Assembly: GCA_025965935.1 (NCBI GenBank)
Contig: JAOPVZ010000106.1
Coordinates: 1-50,522, forward strand
Direction: 5' to 3'
DNA from: Frankiales bacterium
GTDB lineage: Bacteria > Actinomycetota > Actinomycetes > Mycobacteriales > SCTD01
Length of the DNA stretch: 50,522 bases
Of the stretch, positions 9,119-15,962 are shown in pieces (positions within the stretch are counted from its first letter, which is position 1; each line of letters opens with the position of its first letter). The notes beneath the pieces are model-generated. The model saw only the letters and a program-made list of their open reading frames with translations, was not told where the DNA came from and did no database searches. The position numbers and the translations under genes were made by a program.

Positions 9119-9829
9119 TCAGAGGCGGGCGACGTAGACGCTGTTGGAGGACGTGCCGCCGGTCAGCGGGTTGGGGAACTCGACGAGGTGGCCGTCGGCG
9201 GTCGTGAAGACCTCGCGAAGGACCCCCAGGAAGGCGTCTTCGGGCGGGTCGTCGGACCAGAGCGCGAACACGCCACCCGGGTTGAGCCGGTGGGCGAGGT
9301 GGCGCAGGCCGTCGGGGGAGTAGAACGCCGAGTGGGACCCGTTCAGCACGTGTGCCGGCGTGTGGTCGATGTCGAGCAGCACCGCGTCGACGCGTGCCGG
9401 GGTGCCGCTGCCGAAGCCGGAACCGCCGGCCACCAGGGCGAAGAAGTCGCCGTGCACGAGGTGGCAGCGGGGGTCGTCGACGATCGCGGGGCTGAGGGGG
9501 AGCAGCTTCTGCTCGTGCCAGTCGATCACGGGGCTGAGCGCCTCGACGACGTGCAACGACCGGACCCGCCGATCGGCCAACGCGGCACCGGCGGTGTAGG
9601 CGAGCCCGAGCCCGCCGACGACGACGTCCAGGTCTTCGTGGTCCAGGGCGGCGAGTCCGAGGGTGGCCAGCGCCTCCTCGGCGACGGTGAACAGGCTCGA
9701 CATCAGGTACTCCTCGCCGAGCCGCACCTCGTAGACGTCGACCCTGAGCGTCGGCTCCACCCGGCGGCGCAGGCTGATCTCGCCGATCGGCGTCTCGCGC
9801 CAGTCGAGCTCCTCGAACCGCTTGCTCAT
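9119..9829 (-). CDS. Spermidine-synthase-like SAM-binding protein
   Basis: The 236-residue protein has a Rossmann methyltransferase core: a glycine loop VVGGLGLAYTAGAAL (about residues 70-84), an acidic strand end VVEAL (about 95), then VDAVLLDIDHTP and LNPGGVFALWSDDP. The layout matches spermidine-synthase-like fold proteins, which use SAM or decarboxylated SAM. The polyamine-binding residues cannot be judged, so it may be an orphan methyltransferase rather than a true aminopropyltransferase. It starts at ATG 9829. The stretch 9008-9118 between it and the acyl-CoA dehydrogenase shows nothing definite beyond the TAACCT box. Confidence 0.8.
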   Translation of the reverse strand: MSKRFEELDWRETPIGEISLRRRVEPTLRVDVYEVRLGEEYLMSSLFTVAEEALATLGLAALDHEDLDVVVGGLGLAYTAGAALADRRVRSLHVVEALSPVIDWHEQKLLPLSPAIVDDPRCHLVHGDFFALVAGGSGFGSGTPARVDAVLLDIDHTPAHVLNGSHSAFYSPDGLRHLAHRLNPGGVFALWSDDPPEDAFLGVLREVFTTADGHLVEFPNPLTGGTSSNSVYVARL

Positions 9830-9912
9830 CGGGTGTCCGTTCGGTCAGGTGCGATCTGCTGCCCTGCTCGGCTTCGAGCTGGGCGCGGCTGGGCGCGCTC
9901 GGGGGAGGACGG

Positions 9913-9932
9913 CCTGCTCATACCAGAGCAGG
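9913..9932 (-). terminator. Hairpin just after ogt
   Basis: CCTGCTC / GAGCAGG form a perfect 7-bp stem with a 6-nt loop, 5 nt beyond the ogt stop codon in the direction of transcription. There is no T-tract, as is common for actinobacterial terminators. Confidence 0.5.
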
Positions 9933-9937
9933 GAAGG

Positions 9938-10447
9938 TCAGAAGAGCACGGCTCCGACGGTCCGGGCCTCGAGGTCGAGCAGCCAGCGCTTGGCGTGTAG
10001 ACCGCCGCCGTAGCCGACGAGGGTGCCGTCGGCGCCGATGACGCGATGGCAAGGGGTGACGATCGCGTTGGGGTTGGAGCCGTTGGCGAGACCGACGGCA
10101 CGGGACGCCACCCGCGGGTCCTCACCGATGGCGAGCGCGATGTCGCCGTAGGAGCGGGTCGTGCCGTAGGGGATGTCCCGCAGCGCAGCCCAGACCCGCA
10201 GCTGGAAGCTGCTGCCCCGCTCGTCGAGGGGGAGGTCGAAGTCCTGGAGCTCGCCCGCGAAGTAGGCGTGCAGCTGCTCGCGGGCGGCCGGGAGGCACAA
10301 GGCGCCGGCGTCGTAGCGCTCGTCGGTGGTCCGCGGGACGCCCTTGCTCTCCGGCAGGTGGGTCTGCACGAGGCCCCGCTCGGAGGCGACCAGGAGCATC
10401 TCGCCGATCGGGGTGCCGACTGTGCAGCTCCGGAGCCCTGTGTCCAC
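9938..10447 (-). CDS. ogt: Methylated-DNA--protein-cysteine methyltransferase
   Basis: The 169-residue protein repairs O6-alkylguanine by one-way transfer of the alkyl group to its own cysteine. The acceptor motif PCHRVIG is present at about residues 132-138, preceded by the arginine-finger/helix-turn-helix region (GTTRSYGDIALAIG, RAVGLANGSNP) and followed by the conserved YGGGLHAKRWLLDLE. The ORF track starts at GTG 10453, but AAGGGG abuts that codon; the GTG at 10447 lies 5 nt downstream of it and is preferred. The gene is divergent from the DUF6504-dnaE2 cassette and shares its intergenic region, which holds a LexA box, so the two DNA-repair units may be co-regulated. Confidence 0.93.
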   Translation of the reverse strand: MDTGLRSCTVGTPIGEMLLVASERGLVQTHLPESKGVPRTTDERYDAGALCLPAAREQLHAYFAGELQDFDLPLDERGSSFQLRVWAALRDIPYGTTRSYGDIALAIGEDPRVASRAVGLANGSNPNAIVTPCHRVIGADGTLVGYGGGLHAKRWLLDLEARTVGAVLF

Positions 10448-10465
10448 AGCCACCCCTTGACGTCA

Positions 10466-10495
10466 GACCCCTCCAAGAGGTCTACTGGAGGGGTC
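10466..10495. repeat. Perfect inverted repeat, 10-bp arms, beside the SOS box
   Basis: GACCCCTCCA and TGGAGGGGTC are exact reverse complements separated by 10 nt, and the repeat ends 2 bp before the SOS box. It lies in the ogt 5' region and could be an operator or a leader hairpin. It is not at a gene end, so a terminator role is unlikely. Confidence 0.8.
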
Positions 10496-10497
10496 GT

Positions 10498-10513
10498 TCG
10501 AACAAATGTTCGA
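10498..10513. promoter_or_regulatory. LexA (SOS) box TCGAACAAATGTTCGA
   Basis: TCGAAC-N4-GTTCGA is a perfect palindrome identical to the core of the actinobacterial LexA operator (TCGAAC(N4)GTTCGA). It sits between the divergent ogt gene and the DUF6504-HEPN-dnaE2 cassette, 188 bp before the DUF6504 start. LexA control of dnaE2 is well known in mycobacteria, so damage induction of this cassette follows directly. Whether ogt also responds is inference. Confidence 0.9.
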
Positions 10514-10556
10514 CACGATCCGACGAGACCTGAAGGCCCCGTCGGTGACGGTACCT

Positions 10557-10600
10557 CCGCCGTACGACAGGTGTCTCGACCCTCTCCTGCCGTACGGCGG
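10557..10600 (+). repeat. Imperfect inverted repeat (15-bp arms, one mismatch) in cassette leader
   Basis: CCGCCGTACGACAGG pairs with CCTGCCGTACGGCGG with a single A/C mismatch around a 14-nt loop. The outer 10 bp on each side (CCGCCGTACG / CGTACGGCGG) are perfect. It lies between the SOS box and the DUF6504 start, so it would be part of the transcribed leader if transcription begins near the box. Confidence 0.75.
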
Positions 10601-10605
10601 TGGCC

Positions 10606-10647
10606 CCGGCCTCGCCGGAGCGTGGGGAAGCGCTTCAGCGAGGCCGG
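10606..10647 (+). repeat. Perfect inverted repeat, 10-bp arms, enclosing GAAGCGCTTC
   Basis: CCGGCCTCGC (10606-10615) and GCGAGGCCGG (10638-10647) are exact reverse complements. The 22-nt loop contains a second perfect palindrome, GAAGCGCTTC (10627-10636). Together with the preceding repeat this makes the leader highly structured. Confidence 0.75.
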
Positions 10648-10665
10648 ACCGTCGTCCGTGCTGCC

Positions 10666-10698
10666 GTCTTCCCCCGGCGTGACCTGCAGGAGGAAGAC
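10666..10698 (+). promoter_or_regulatory. Hairpin that would sequester the DUF6504 ribosome binding site
   Basis: GTCTTCC (10666-10672) is the exact reverse complement of GGAAGAC (10692-10698). The latter overlaps the AGGAGGAAGAC Shine-Dalgarno region directly before ATG 10701. Pairing would occlude the site, suggesting translational control of the cassette. This is an inference from sequence only. Confidence 0.5.
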
Positions 10699-10700
10699 CC

Positions 10701-11045
10701 ATGAGCCGCCGCTTCACCGACCCGGTCGAGGTGCACACCCGGGTGGAGGCCTCCGGGCCGGTGCCTGACCAGTTCCTGTGGCGCGGGCGGCTCTACGTCG
10801 TGCGCGAGGTGCTTGCGCGCTGGACCGAGTCGGGTTCGTGGTGGCGCGGCACGAGCATGTCCGCGGTCGTCACCGGGGACGAGGTCGCGACCACCACGCT
10901 GGCCGTCGACGACCGCGCGACGCAGTGGTGGCGGATCGAGGCCGACTCCGGGCGGCTGGCGGCGATGAGCGCAGGACCTGGCGTCTACGACCTGTGCTTC
11001 ACCGAGTCGACCGCGCAGTGGTCGCTGAAGCGGGTGATGGACTGA
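10701..11045 (+). CDS. DUF6504-family protein of the dnaE2 cassette
   Basis: The 114-residue soluble protein starts MSRRFTDPVEVHTR with a strong AGGAGG ribosome binding site. It is rich in Trp and aromatic residues (FLWRGRLYVVREVLARW, WWRGTS, ATQWWRIEAD), the pattern of the DUF6504 family that I associate with actinobacterial translesion-polymerase neighbourhoods. No enzymatic motif is evident; a small beta-barrel or nucleic-acid-binding fold would fit the aromatic content but is a guess. Its stop overlaps the start of the HEPN gene by one base, and it is the first gene after the SOS box, so it is very likely damage-inducible together with dnaE2. Confidence 0.78.
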   Translation: MSRRFTDPVEVHTRVEASGPVPDQFLWRGRLYVVREVLARWTESGSWWRGTSMSAVVTGDEVATTTLAVDDRATQWWRIEADSGRLAAMSAGPGVYDLCFTESTAQWSLKRVMD

Positions 11046-11428
11046 TGATGCGGGGAACGGGGCGCACTCCCGACACGCTCCTGGGACTCGCCCACGAGGG
11101 CCTCCGCGAGGCCGCCGCGACCACCTCGCCGAGCCGGCGTTACGCCCTCGCCCACCTCGCCGCCCTGCGGGCAGCGGCCGCGGTGCTGTCCTGCCGGGCG
11201 CACAGCCGGGAGCGGTCCCGTCCGACCAGCGCGTGGGTGCTGCTCGCCCGGGTCGCGCCCGAGCTCAGCGAGTGGGCGCAGTTCTTCGCCGCGGGTGCCG
11301 AGAAGCGGGCGGTCGCCGAGGCCGGGATCGCCGGTGCGGTCACGCCGCGGGAGGCCGACGACCTGCTGCGCGACGCGCAGTCCTTCCTGCAGGTCATCGA
11401 GACCACGCTGCTCGCCCGAGCCGGCTGA
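11045..11428 (+). CDS. SAV_6107-type HEPN domain protein
   Basis: The 127-residue, all-helical protein contains SPSRRYALAHLAALRAAAAVL near residue 30 and WVLLARVAPELSEWAQFFA near residue 75, which I recognise as the SAV_6107 family of HEPN-domain proteins. An RxxxxH sequence (RYALAH, Arg32-His37) is present, as in HEPN RNases, but it falls in the first helix rather than the usual catalytic helix, so a structural or partner-binding role is equally likely. The start ATG 11045 overlaps the DUF6504 stop; a second ATG follows directly. The gene is 9 bp upstream of dnaE2 in the SOS-controlled unit. The track hides it within 10778..11428. Confidence 0.8.
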   Translation: MMRGTGRTPDTLLGLAHEGLREAAATTSPSRRYALAHLAALRAAAAVLSCRAHSRERSRPTSAWVLLARVAPELSEWAQFFAAGAEKRAVAEAGIAGAVTPREADDLLRDAQSFLQVIETTLLARAG

Positions 11429-11437
11429 CATGCCCTC

Positions 11438-14400
11438 ATGACCGACCCGTTCGTCCACCTGCACGTTGCCAGCGGGTACTCGCTCAAGCACGGCGCCTCG
11501 CACCCGAAGCAGCTCGTCGAGCGGGCCGCTGAGCACGGCATGGACGCGCTGGCGCTGACCGATCGCGACGGCGCCTACGGGATCGTGAAGTTCGCGCAGG
11601 CGTGCGAGAGCTGGGGAGTGCGGCCGATCTTCGGCGTGGACCTGGCCATGGCGCCCGTGGCGCCAGTGATCCACGGAGAGTTGGCGCACTTTCTGAGGGG
11701 TCCAGAGCGAGGCAACTCTCCGCCGATCAAGAAGTCGATCAAGAACAGGACGGTGCCGGCGCGCGGTGGGGCGTTCCGGCTCGAGCTGCGGCGGGTGACC
11801 TTCCTCGCGCGGGACGGCAAGGGTTGGGCGCAGCTGTGCCGGCTCATCAGCGCGACCCACCTCGCGGGCGAGCGCGGGCAGCCGGTGAGCTCCCTCGACC
11901 TGGTCGCGGAGCACGCGAGCGGAGGCGGCATCGCCGTGCTGCTCGGGCCGCAGTCCGAGCTGGGCCGGGCGCTGGACCGCAGGAGGCCGGACGAGGCGGC
12001 CGCCCACCTGCGGACCTGGCGCGACGTCCTCGGCCGCGACGCCGTCGTCGTCGAGGTCGTGCACCACCGCGGCCCCGGCGACGCCGCGAGGGCCGCGCGC
12101 TTCCTCGGCTTCGCCCACGAGCAGCGGGCGACGGCGGTGCTGTCCAACGTCGTCCGGTACGCGGACCGGGCCGACGCCCCTACCGCTGACGTCCTCGACG
12201 CGTCGCGCCGGCTCGTCGCCCTGGACGCCCGGCACGTCGACCGCGCCAACGCCGAGGCCGCCCTGCTGTCCGGCAAGGAGATGGCCGACGTCGCCGAGGA
12301 AGTGGCGAGGTACGCCGGCCTCCGCGACGAGGGGCGCTCGCTGCTCGCCGAGACCCGCAAGCAGGCGGACCGGTGCGCCGTCGACCCTCGATCAGACCTC
12401 GGCATCGGCGAGGTGCACTTCCCCGAGCTGGAGGTGGCGGGGGAGGCGAGCGCGCTGCTGCGGGAGCGCTGCGAGGCCGGGCTCAACCGCCGCCAGATGC
12501 CGCGGGACACCAAGACCCTGCAGCGCCTCGACGAGGAGTTCGCCGTCATCGAGGGCCTCGGCTTCCCGTCGTACTTCCTCACCGTCGCCGACGTCGTCGA
12601 CCTCATCAAGGCCGCCGGCGTCCGGGTCGCCGCCCGCGGCAGCGGGGCGGGCAGCCTGGTCAACTACCTGCTCGGCATCAGTGACGTCGACCCGATCCGC
12701 TACGGCCTGCTCATGGAGCGGTTCCTGTCACCGCTGCGCAACCAGCTCCCGGACATCGACATCGACGTCGAGTCGGCACGTCGCACTGAGCTCTACGAGC
12801 TCATCCTCGCCCGGTACGGCGGTGAGCGCTGCACCTGCGTCTCGATGATGGACACGTACCGCGCGCGGCACGGCATCCGGGACGTCGGCGCTGCTCTCGG
12901 CCTGCCGCCCGGCGACGTGGACGCGCTGGCCAAGGCGTTCCCGCACATCCGCGCCAGCCAGGTGCGGCAGGCGATGAAGGACTTGCCCGAGCTGCGGTCC
13001 AGTGGTCTCAACACCTCGCGGGTCGACCTGGTGCTGCAGCTGGTCGAACGGCTCGACGGGCTGCCGCGCCACATCGCGCTGCACCCGTGCGGGGTGCTGC
13101 TCTCAGACCGCACGCTGCTCGACCGCACGCCGGTCGAGTCGAGCTGGCTGGGCTTCCCGATGAGCCAGTTCGACAAGGACGACGTGGAGGCGCTGGGGCT
13201 GCTCAAGCTCGACGTGCTCGGCATCCGGATGCAGTCGGCGATGGCCCACGCGATGGACGAGGTCGAGCGGGTCGAGGGCACCCGTCCCGACGTCGACTCC
13301 ATCAGCAGGGAGGACCTGCGCACCTTCCACCTCGTGCAGTCGACCAAGACCCTCGGCTGCTTCCAGATCGAGTCGCCCGGGCAGCGCGAGCTGATCGGCA
13401 AGTTCGCGCCGGAGACCTTCGAAGACCTCATCACCGACATCAGCCTGTTCCGCCCGGGGCCGGTGAAGAGCGACATGGTGCGGCCGTTCCTCGAGGCCCG
13501 GAACGGCTGGAAGGAAGCGCTCTACGTCCACGACGACCTGCGTGAGGCCCTGGAGCAGACCTACGGCGTCGTCGTCTTCCACGAGCAGGTCCTCATGATC
13601 GTCGCCAAGATGACCGACTGCAGCCTTGCCGAGGCCGACGAGGTCCGGCGGGCCCTCGGCAACGACGACGGCCAGGAGGAGGTGCGGGTCTGGTTCCGGC
13701 CCACCGCGCTCGGCCGCGGCTACTCGACGGAGGTCGTCGACGAGGTCTGGGACATCCTCAAGGCCTTCGGGTCCTTCGGCTTCTGCAAGGCCCATGCGGC
13801 GGCGTTCGCCCTCCCGACGTACCAGTCGACGTGGCTCAAGGCGCACCATCCCGCAGCGTTCCTCGCCGGGGTGCTGACCCACGACCCCGGCATGTACCCG
13901 AAGCGGCTCATCCTCGACGACGCCCGGCAGTTCGGCATCGCGATCCTGTCCCTGGACGTCAACGCGAGCCAGCCGGCGTACACGGTGGAGAAGGTCGGCT
14001 TCCTCGACGAGCCGCCGCCCGCAATCCTCGGGGCGCCACCGCGGTCGAGAGCGGACGATCTCGACCTGCCGGACGGGCGTGGGCACGGCATCCGGATCGG
14101 GCTGTCGGACGTGCGCGGCATCACCGAGGCGGAGATCGCCCGGATCGTCGCGGGGCGGCCGTTCGCGTCGCTGTCGGACTTCTGGCACCGGGCGGCGGTG
14201 TCGAGGCCGATCGTCGAGCGGCTCGTGGTGGCAGGCGGTTTCGACTCCCTGTACGGGCTCGGCTCCTCGATCCCCGGGAGGCGCAGGGGGCAGGTGACCC
14301 GGCGCGACCTGCTGCTGCAGGTGGCCGAGCTCGACCGCTGGAGCCGCTCGGTCCAGAGGGGCCAGCCGAAGAAGCGGAAGGCCGACGCACCAAGGGCTTT

Positions 14401-15196
14401 CGACCTCGACATCCCCCTTGACGACGTCAAGGGACGGCAGGCAAAGCAGTCCCAGAGGGCGACCGTCGTCGAGCCGGTCGACATGCAGCTCGCGCTCGAC
14501 CTCGGGGACGCGCCGGAGCAGACCGTGCCGAGCGGGCTGCCGGAGATGACGCAGGCCGAGCGCACCCGTGCCGAGCTCGACGTGCTCGGTCTCGACGTGA
14601 GCAGCCACGTGCTCGACGGCTACCGGCAGTTCTTCGCCGAGCTCGGCGTGACGCCCGCCAAGGACCTGCTCGGCTGCCGCAGCAACCAGGGCGTCCTCGT
14701 CGCCGGTGTGAAGGTCGCGACCCAGACCCCGCCGATCCGCTCCGGTCGCCGGGTCGTCTTCGTGACCCTCGACGACAGCACCGGTCCGGTCGACGCGACG
14801 TTCTTCGAACAGGCCCAGGTCGGCTACGCCAGCACCGTCTTCCACTCTTGGCTGCTCGTGATCAGAGGAGAGGTACGACGGACCGGCCCCCGTGGTCTGT
14901 CGCTGCTGGCACTGGGCGCCTGGGAGCTGCCGGTGCTGCACGCGGTGTGGAGCCACGGCGGGATGGACGCCGTGTGGGAGCACATGGAGCTGCCGGGAGT
15001 CGTCACCGAGCAGTCGGTGCACGGGGCCGCGGAGTCGCGGTCGACCCGGCCCGTGATGACCAGGCCTCCCGCATCGGCGCCGGTGCAGGTCTACCCGACC
15101 GGCTTCAAGCTGTCGGCGTACTCCGACATCAAGCCCGCGGGAACGGGCGTGACCCGCAAGCTCTGGCACGCCAGCCCGGGAAGCAGTGGGCGGTGA
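11438..15196 (+). CDS. dnaE2: Error-prone DNA polymerase III alpha subunit DnaE2
   Basis: The protein has 1252 residues: a PHP domain (FVHLHVASGYSLKHGAS at the N-terminus), a C-family polymerase palm with catalytic aspartates in LPDIDIDVESARR (about residue 432) and LLKLDVLGI (about 590), a fingers region, helix-hairpin-helix (VRGITEAEIARIVAG) and a C-terminal OB fold (VLVAGVKVATQTPP), ending KLWHASPGS as DnaE2 proteins do. It replicates across damaged DNA and drives SOS mutagenesis. It is longer than the usual ~1050-1150 residues, partly because of a roughly 30-codon lower-GC insertion in the PHP domain (see repeat at 11675) and a charged linker near residues 965-1015. It lies downstream of an SOS box. 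No imuB or imuA' is seen nearby. Confidence 0.93.
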   Translation: MTDPFVHLHVASGYSLKHGASHPKQLVERAAEHGMDALALTDRDGAYGIVKFAQACESWGVRPIFGVDLAMAPVAPVIHGELAHFLRGPERGNSPPIKKSIKNRTVPARGGAFRLELRRVTFLARDGKGWAQLCRLISATHLAGERGQPVSSLDLVAEHASGGGIAVLLGPQSELGRALDRRRPDEAAAHLRTWRDVLGRDAVVVEVVHHRGPGDAARAARFLGFAHEQRATAVLSNVVRYADRADAPTADVLDASRRLVALDARHVDRANAEAALLSGKEMADVAEEVARYAGLRDEGRSLLAETRKQADRCAVDPRSDLGIGEVHFPELEVAGEASALLRERCEAGLNRRQMPRDTKTLQRLDEEFAVIEGLGFPSYFLTVADVVDLIKAAGVRVAARGSGAGSLVNYLLGISDVDPIRYGLLMERFLSPLRNQLPDIDIDVESARRTELYELILARYGGERCTCVSMMDTYRARHGIRDVGAALGLPPGDVDALAKAFPHIRASQVRQAMKDLPELRSSGLNTSRVDLVLQLVERLDGLPRHIALHPCGVLLSDRTLLDRTPVESSWLGFPMSQFDKDDVEALGLLKLDVLGIRMQSAMAHAMDEVERVEGTRPDVDSISREDLRTFHLVQSTKTLGCFQIESPGQRELIGKFAPETFEDLITDISLFRPGPVKSDMVRPFLEARNGWKEALYVHDDLREALEQTYGVVVFHEQVLMIVAKMTDCSLAEADEVRRALGNDDGQEEVRVWFRPTALGRGYSTEVVDEVWDILKAFGSFGFCKAHAAAFALPTYQSTWLKAHHPAAFLAGVLTHDPGMYPKRLILDDARQFGIAILSLDVNASQPAYTVEKVGFLDEPPPAILGAPPRSRADDLDLPDGRGHGIRIGLSDVRGITEAEIARIVAGRPFASLSDFWHRAAVSRPIVERLVVAGGFDSLYGLGSSIPGRRRGQVTRRDLLLQVAELDRWSRSVQRGQPKKRKADAPRAFDLDIPLDDVKGRQAKQSQRATVVEPVDMQLALDLGDAPEQTVPSGLPEMTQAERTRAELDVLGLDVSSHVLDGYRQFFAELGVTPAKDLLGCRSNQGVLVAGVKVATQTPPIRSGRRVVFVTLDDSTGPVDATFFEQAQVGYASTVFHSWLLVIRGEVRRTGPRGLSLLALGAWELPVLHAVWSHGGMDAVWEHMELPGVVTEQSVHGAAESRSTRPVMTRPPASAPVQVYPTGFKLSAYSDIKPAGTGVTRKLWHASPGSSGR
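11675..11721. repeat. Inverted repeat inside an in-frame insertion in dnaE2
   Basis: GGAGAGTTG (11675-11683) and CAACTCTCC (11713-11721) are exact reverse complements, with a smaller TCTG/CAGA stem in the loop. The repeat sits within about 11660-11757, a stretch of roughly 57 percent GC by hand count against about 72 percent around it. That stretch encodes HGELAHFLRGPERGNSPP, a segment I do not associate with DnaE2. It resembles a palindromic element inserted in frame. Confidence 0.65.
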
Positions 15197-15211
15197 TATC
15201 CCGGCCGACCC

Positions 15212-15217
15212 TAGGCT
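15212..15217 (+). promoter_or_regulatory. -10 box of a leaderless methyltransferase promoter
   Basis: TAGGCT (TANNNT) ends 7 nt before ATG 15225, with no ribosome binding site in between, which predicts a leaderless transcript separate from or additional to the dnaE2 read-through. Confidence 0.45.
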
Positions 15218-15224
15218 GGCGGCC

Positions 15225-15962
15225 ATGGAGACGAGGCGCGGCCCGGCAGCGAACGTGCGCACCGCCGTCGTCTGGGAGGTCCTGTCGACGGTCCTCGCCA
15301 CGCCGGGCCAGGTGGTCGTCGACGCCGGCGGCGGCACCGGCGGCTTCGCCGTGCCACTGGCCGAGGCCGGTCACCGGGTCACCGTCGTCGACCCCAGCCC
15401 CGACAGCCTCGCAGCGCTGCAGCGGCGGGCGGCCGAGCGATCGCTCGACGTCGCCGCGCTGCAGGGCGACCTCGGTGACCTCGCCTCGCTCGTGCCGGCA
15501 GGCAGCGCCGACCTGGTGCTGTGCCACTCGGTGCTCGAGGTGGCCAGTGAGACCGCCGACCCTGCTGACCTGCTGGCTGCCATCGCCGATGTGCTCCGGC
15601 CCGGGGGCCGGCTCAGCCTGCTGGTCGCCAACCGCGACGCCGCCGTCCTCGCCCGCGCCCTGGCCGGCCGTCCCGACGAAGCGGCTCATGCCCTCACCGA
15701 CCCGGCCGGCCGCTGGGGGAGGGCGGACGGCATCGCCCGCCGCTGGACGCCCTCGGCGATCGCCGAGCTCGTGGCGGGGACCGGCCTCGTCGTGGAGCAG
15801 GTGCACGGCGTGCGCTGCGTCTCCGACCTGGTGCCCAGCGCGGTGCTCGACACCGAGCCCGGTGCCGCCGCGGCCCTGCTGGCGCTCGAGCGGCGGCTGT
15901 CGGACCAGGCGCCGTTCCGCGACCTCGCGACCCAGGTCCACCTCCTCGCACGCAAGGGCTAG
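15225..15962 (+). CDS. SAM-dependent methyltransferase (class I)
   Basis: The 245-residue protein has the class I motifs in order: VVVDAGGGTGGFAVPLAEAG (motif I, about residue 25), VTVVDPSPDSL (acidic loop), ALQGDLGDLASL and VLRPGGRLSLLVANRD (post-motif). The fold is clear but the substrate is unknown; the layout resembles SmtA/UbiE-like small-molecule or tRNA methylases. The track starts it at GTG 15186, overlapping the dnaE2 end; ATG 15225 is preferred because of a TAGGCT box 7 nt upstream. Its TAG stop shares a base with the dinB GTG, so it is co-transcribed with two translesion polymerases. A repair-related role is only a contextual suggestion. Confidence 0.85.
   Translation: METRRGPAANVRTAVVWEVLSTVLATPGQVVVDAGGGTGGFAVPLAEAGHRVTVVDPSPDSLAALQRRAAERSLDVAALQGDLGDLASLVPAGSADLVLCHSVLEVASETADPADLLAAIADVLRPGGRLSLLVANRDAAVLARALAGRPDEAAHALTDPAGRWGRADGIARRWTPSAIAELVAGTGLVVEQVHGVRCVSDLVPSAVLDTEPGAAAALLALERRLSDQAPFRDLATQVHLLARKG

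Noticed and set aside
11045-11428. HEPN/MNT toxin-antitoxin pair
   Set aside because: There is no nucleotidyltransferase (MNT) partner beside the HEPN gene; DUF6504 lacks the GSxxxxxxDxD motif, and the genes sit in a repair operon.
11660-11757. Mini-intein in dnaE2
   Set aside because: About 30 codons is far too short for an intein, and no splicing motifs (N-terminal Cys/Ser block, HN at the end) are visible.
13103-15337. 744-aa minus-strand ORF across dnaE2
   Set aside because: It is antisense to dnaE2 motifs (polymerase and OB fold) and has typical shadow composition.
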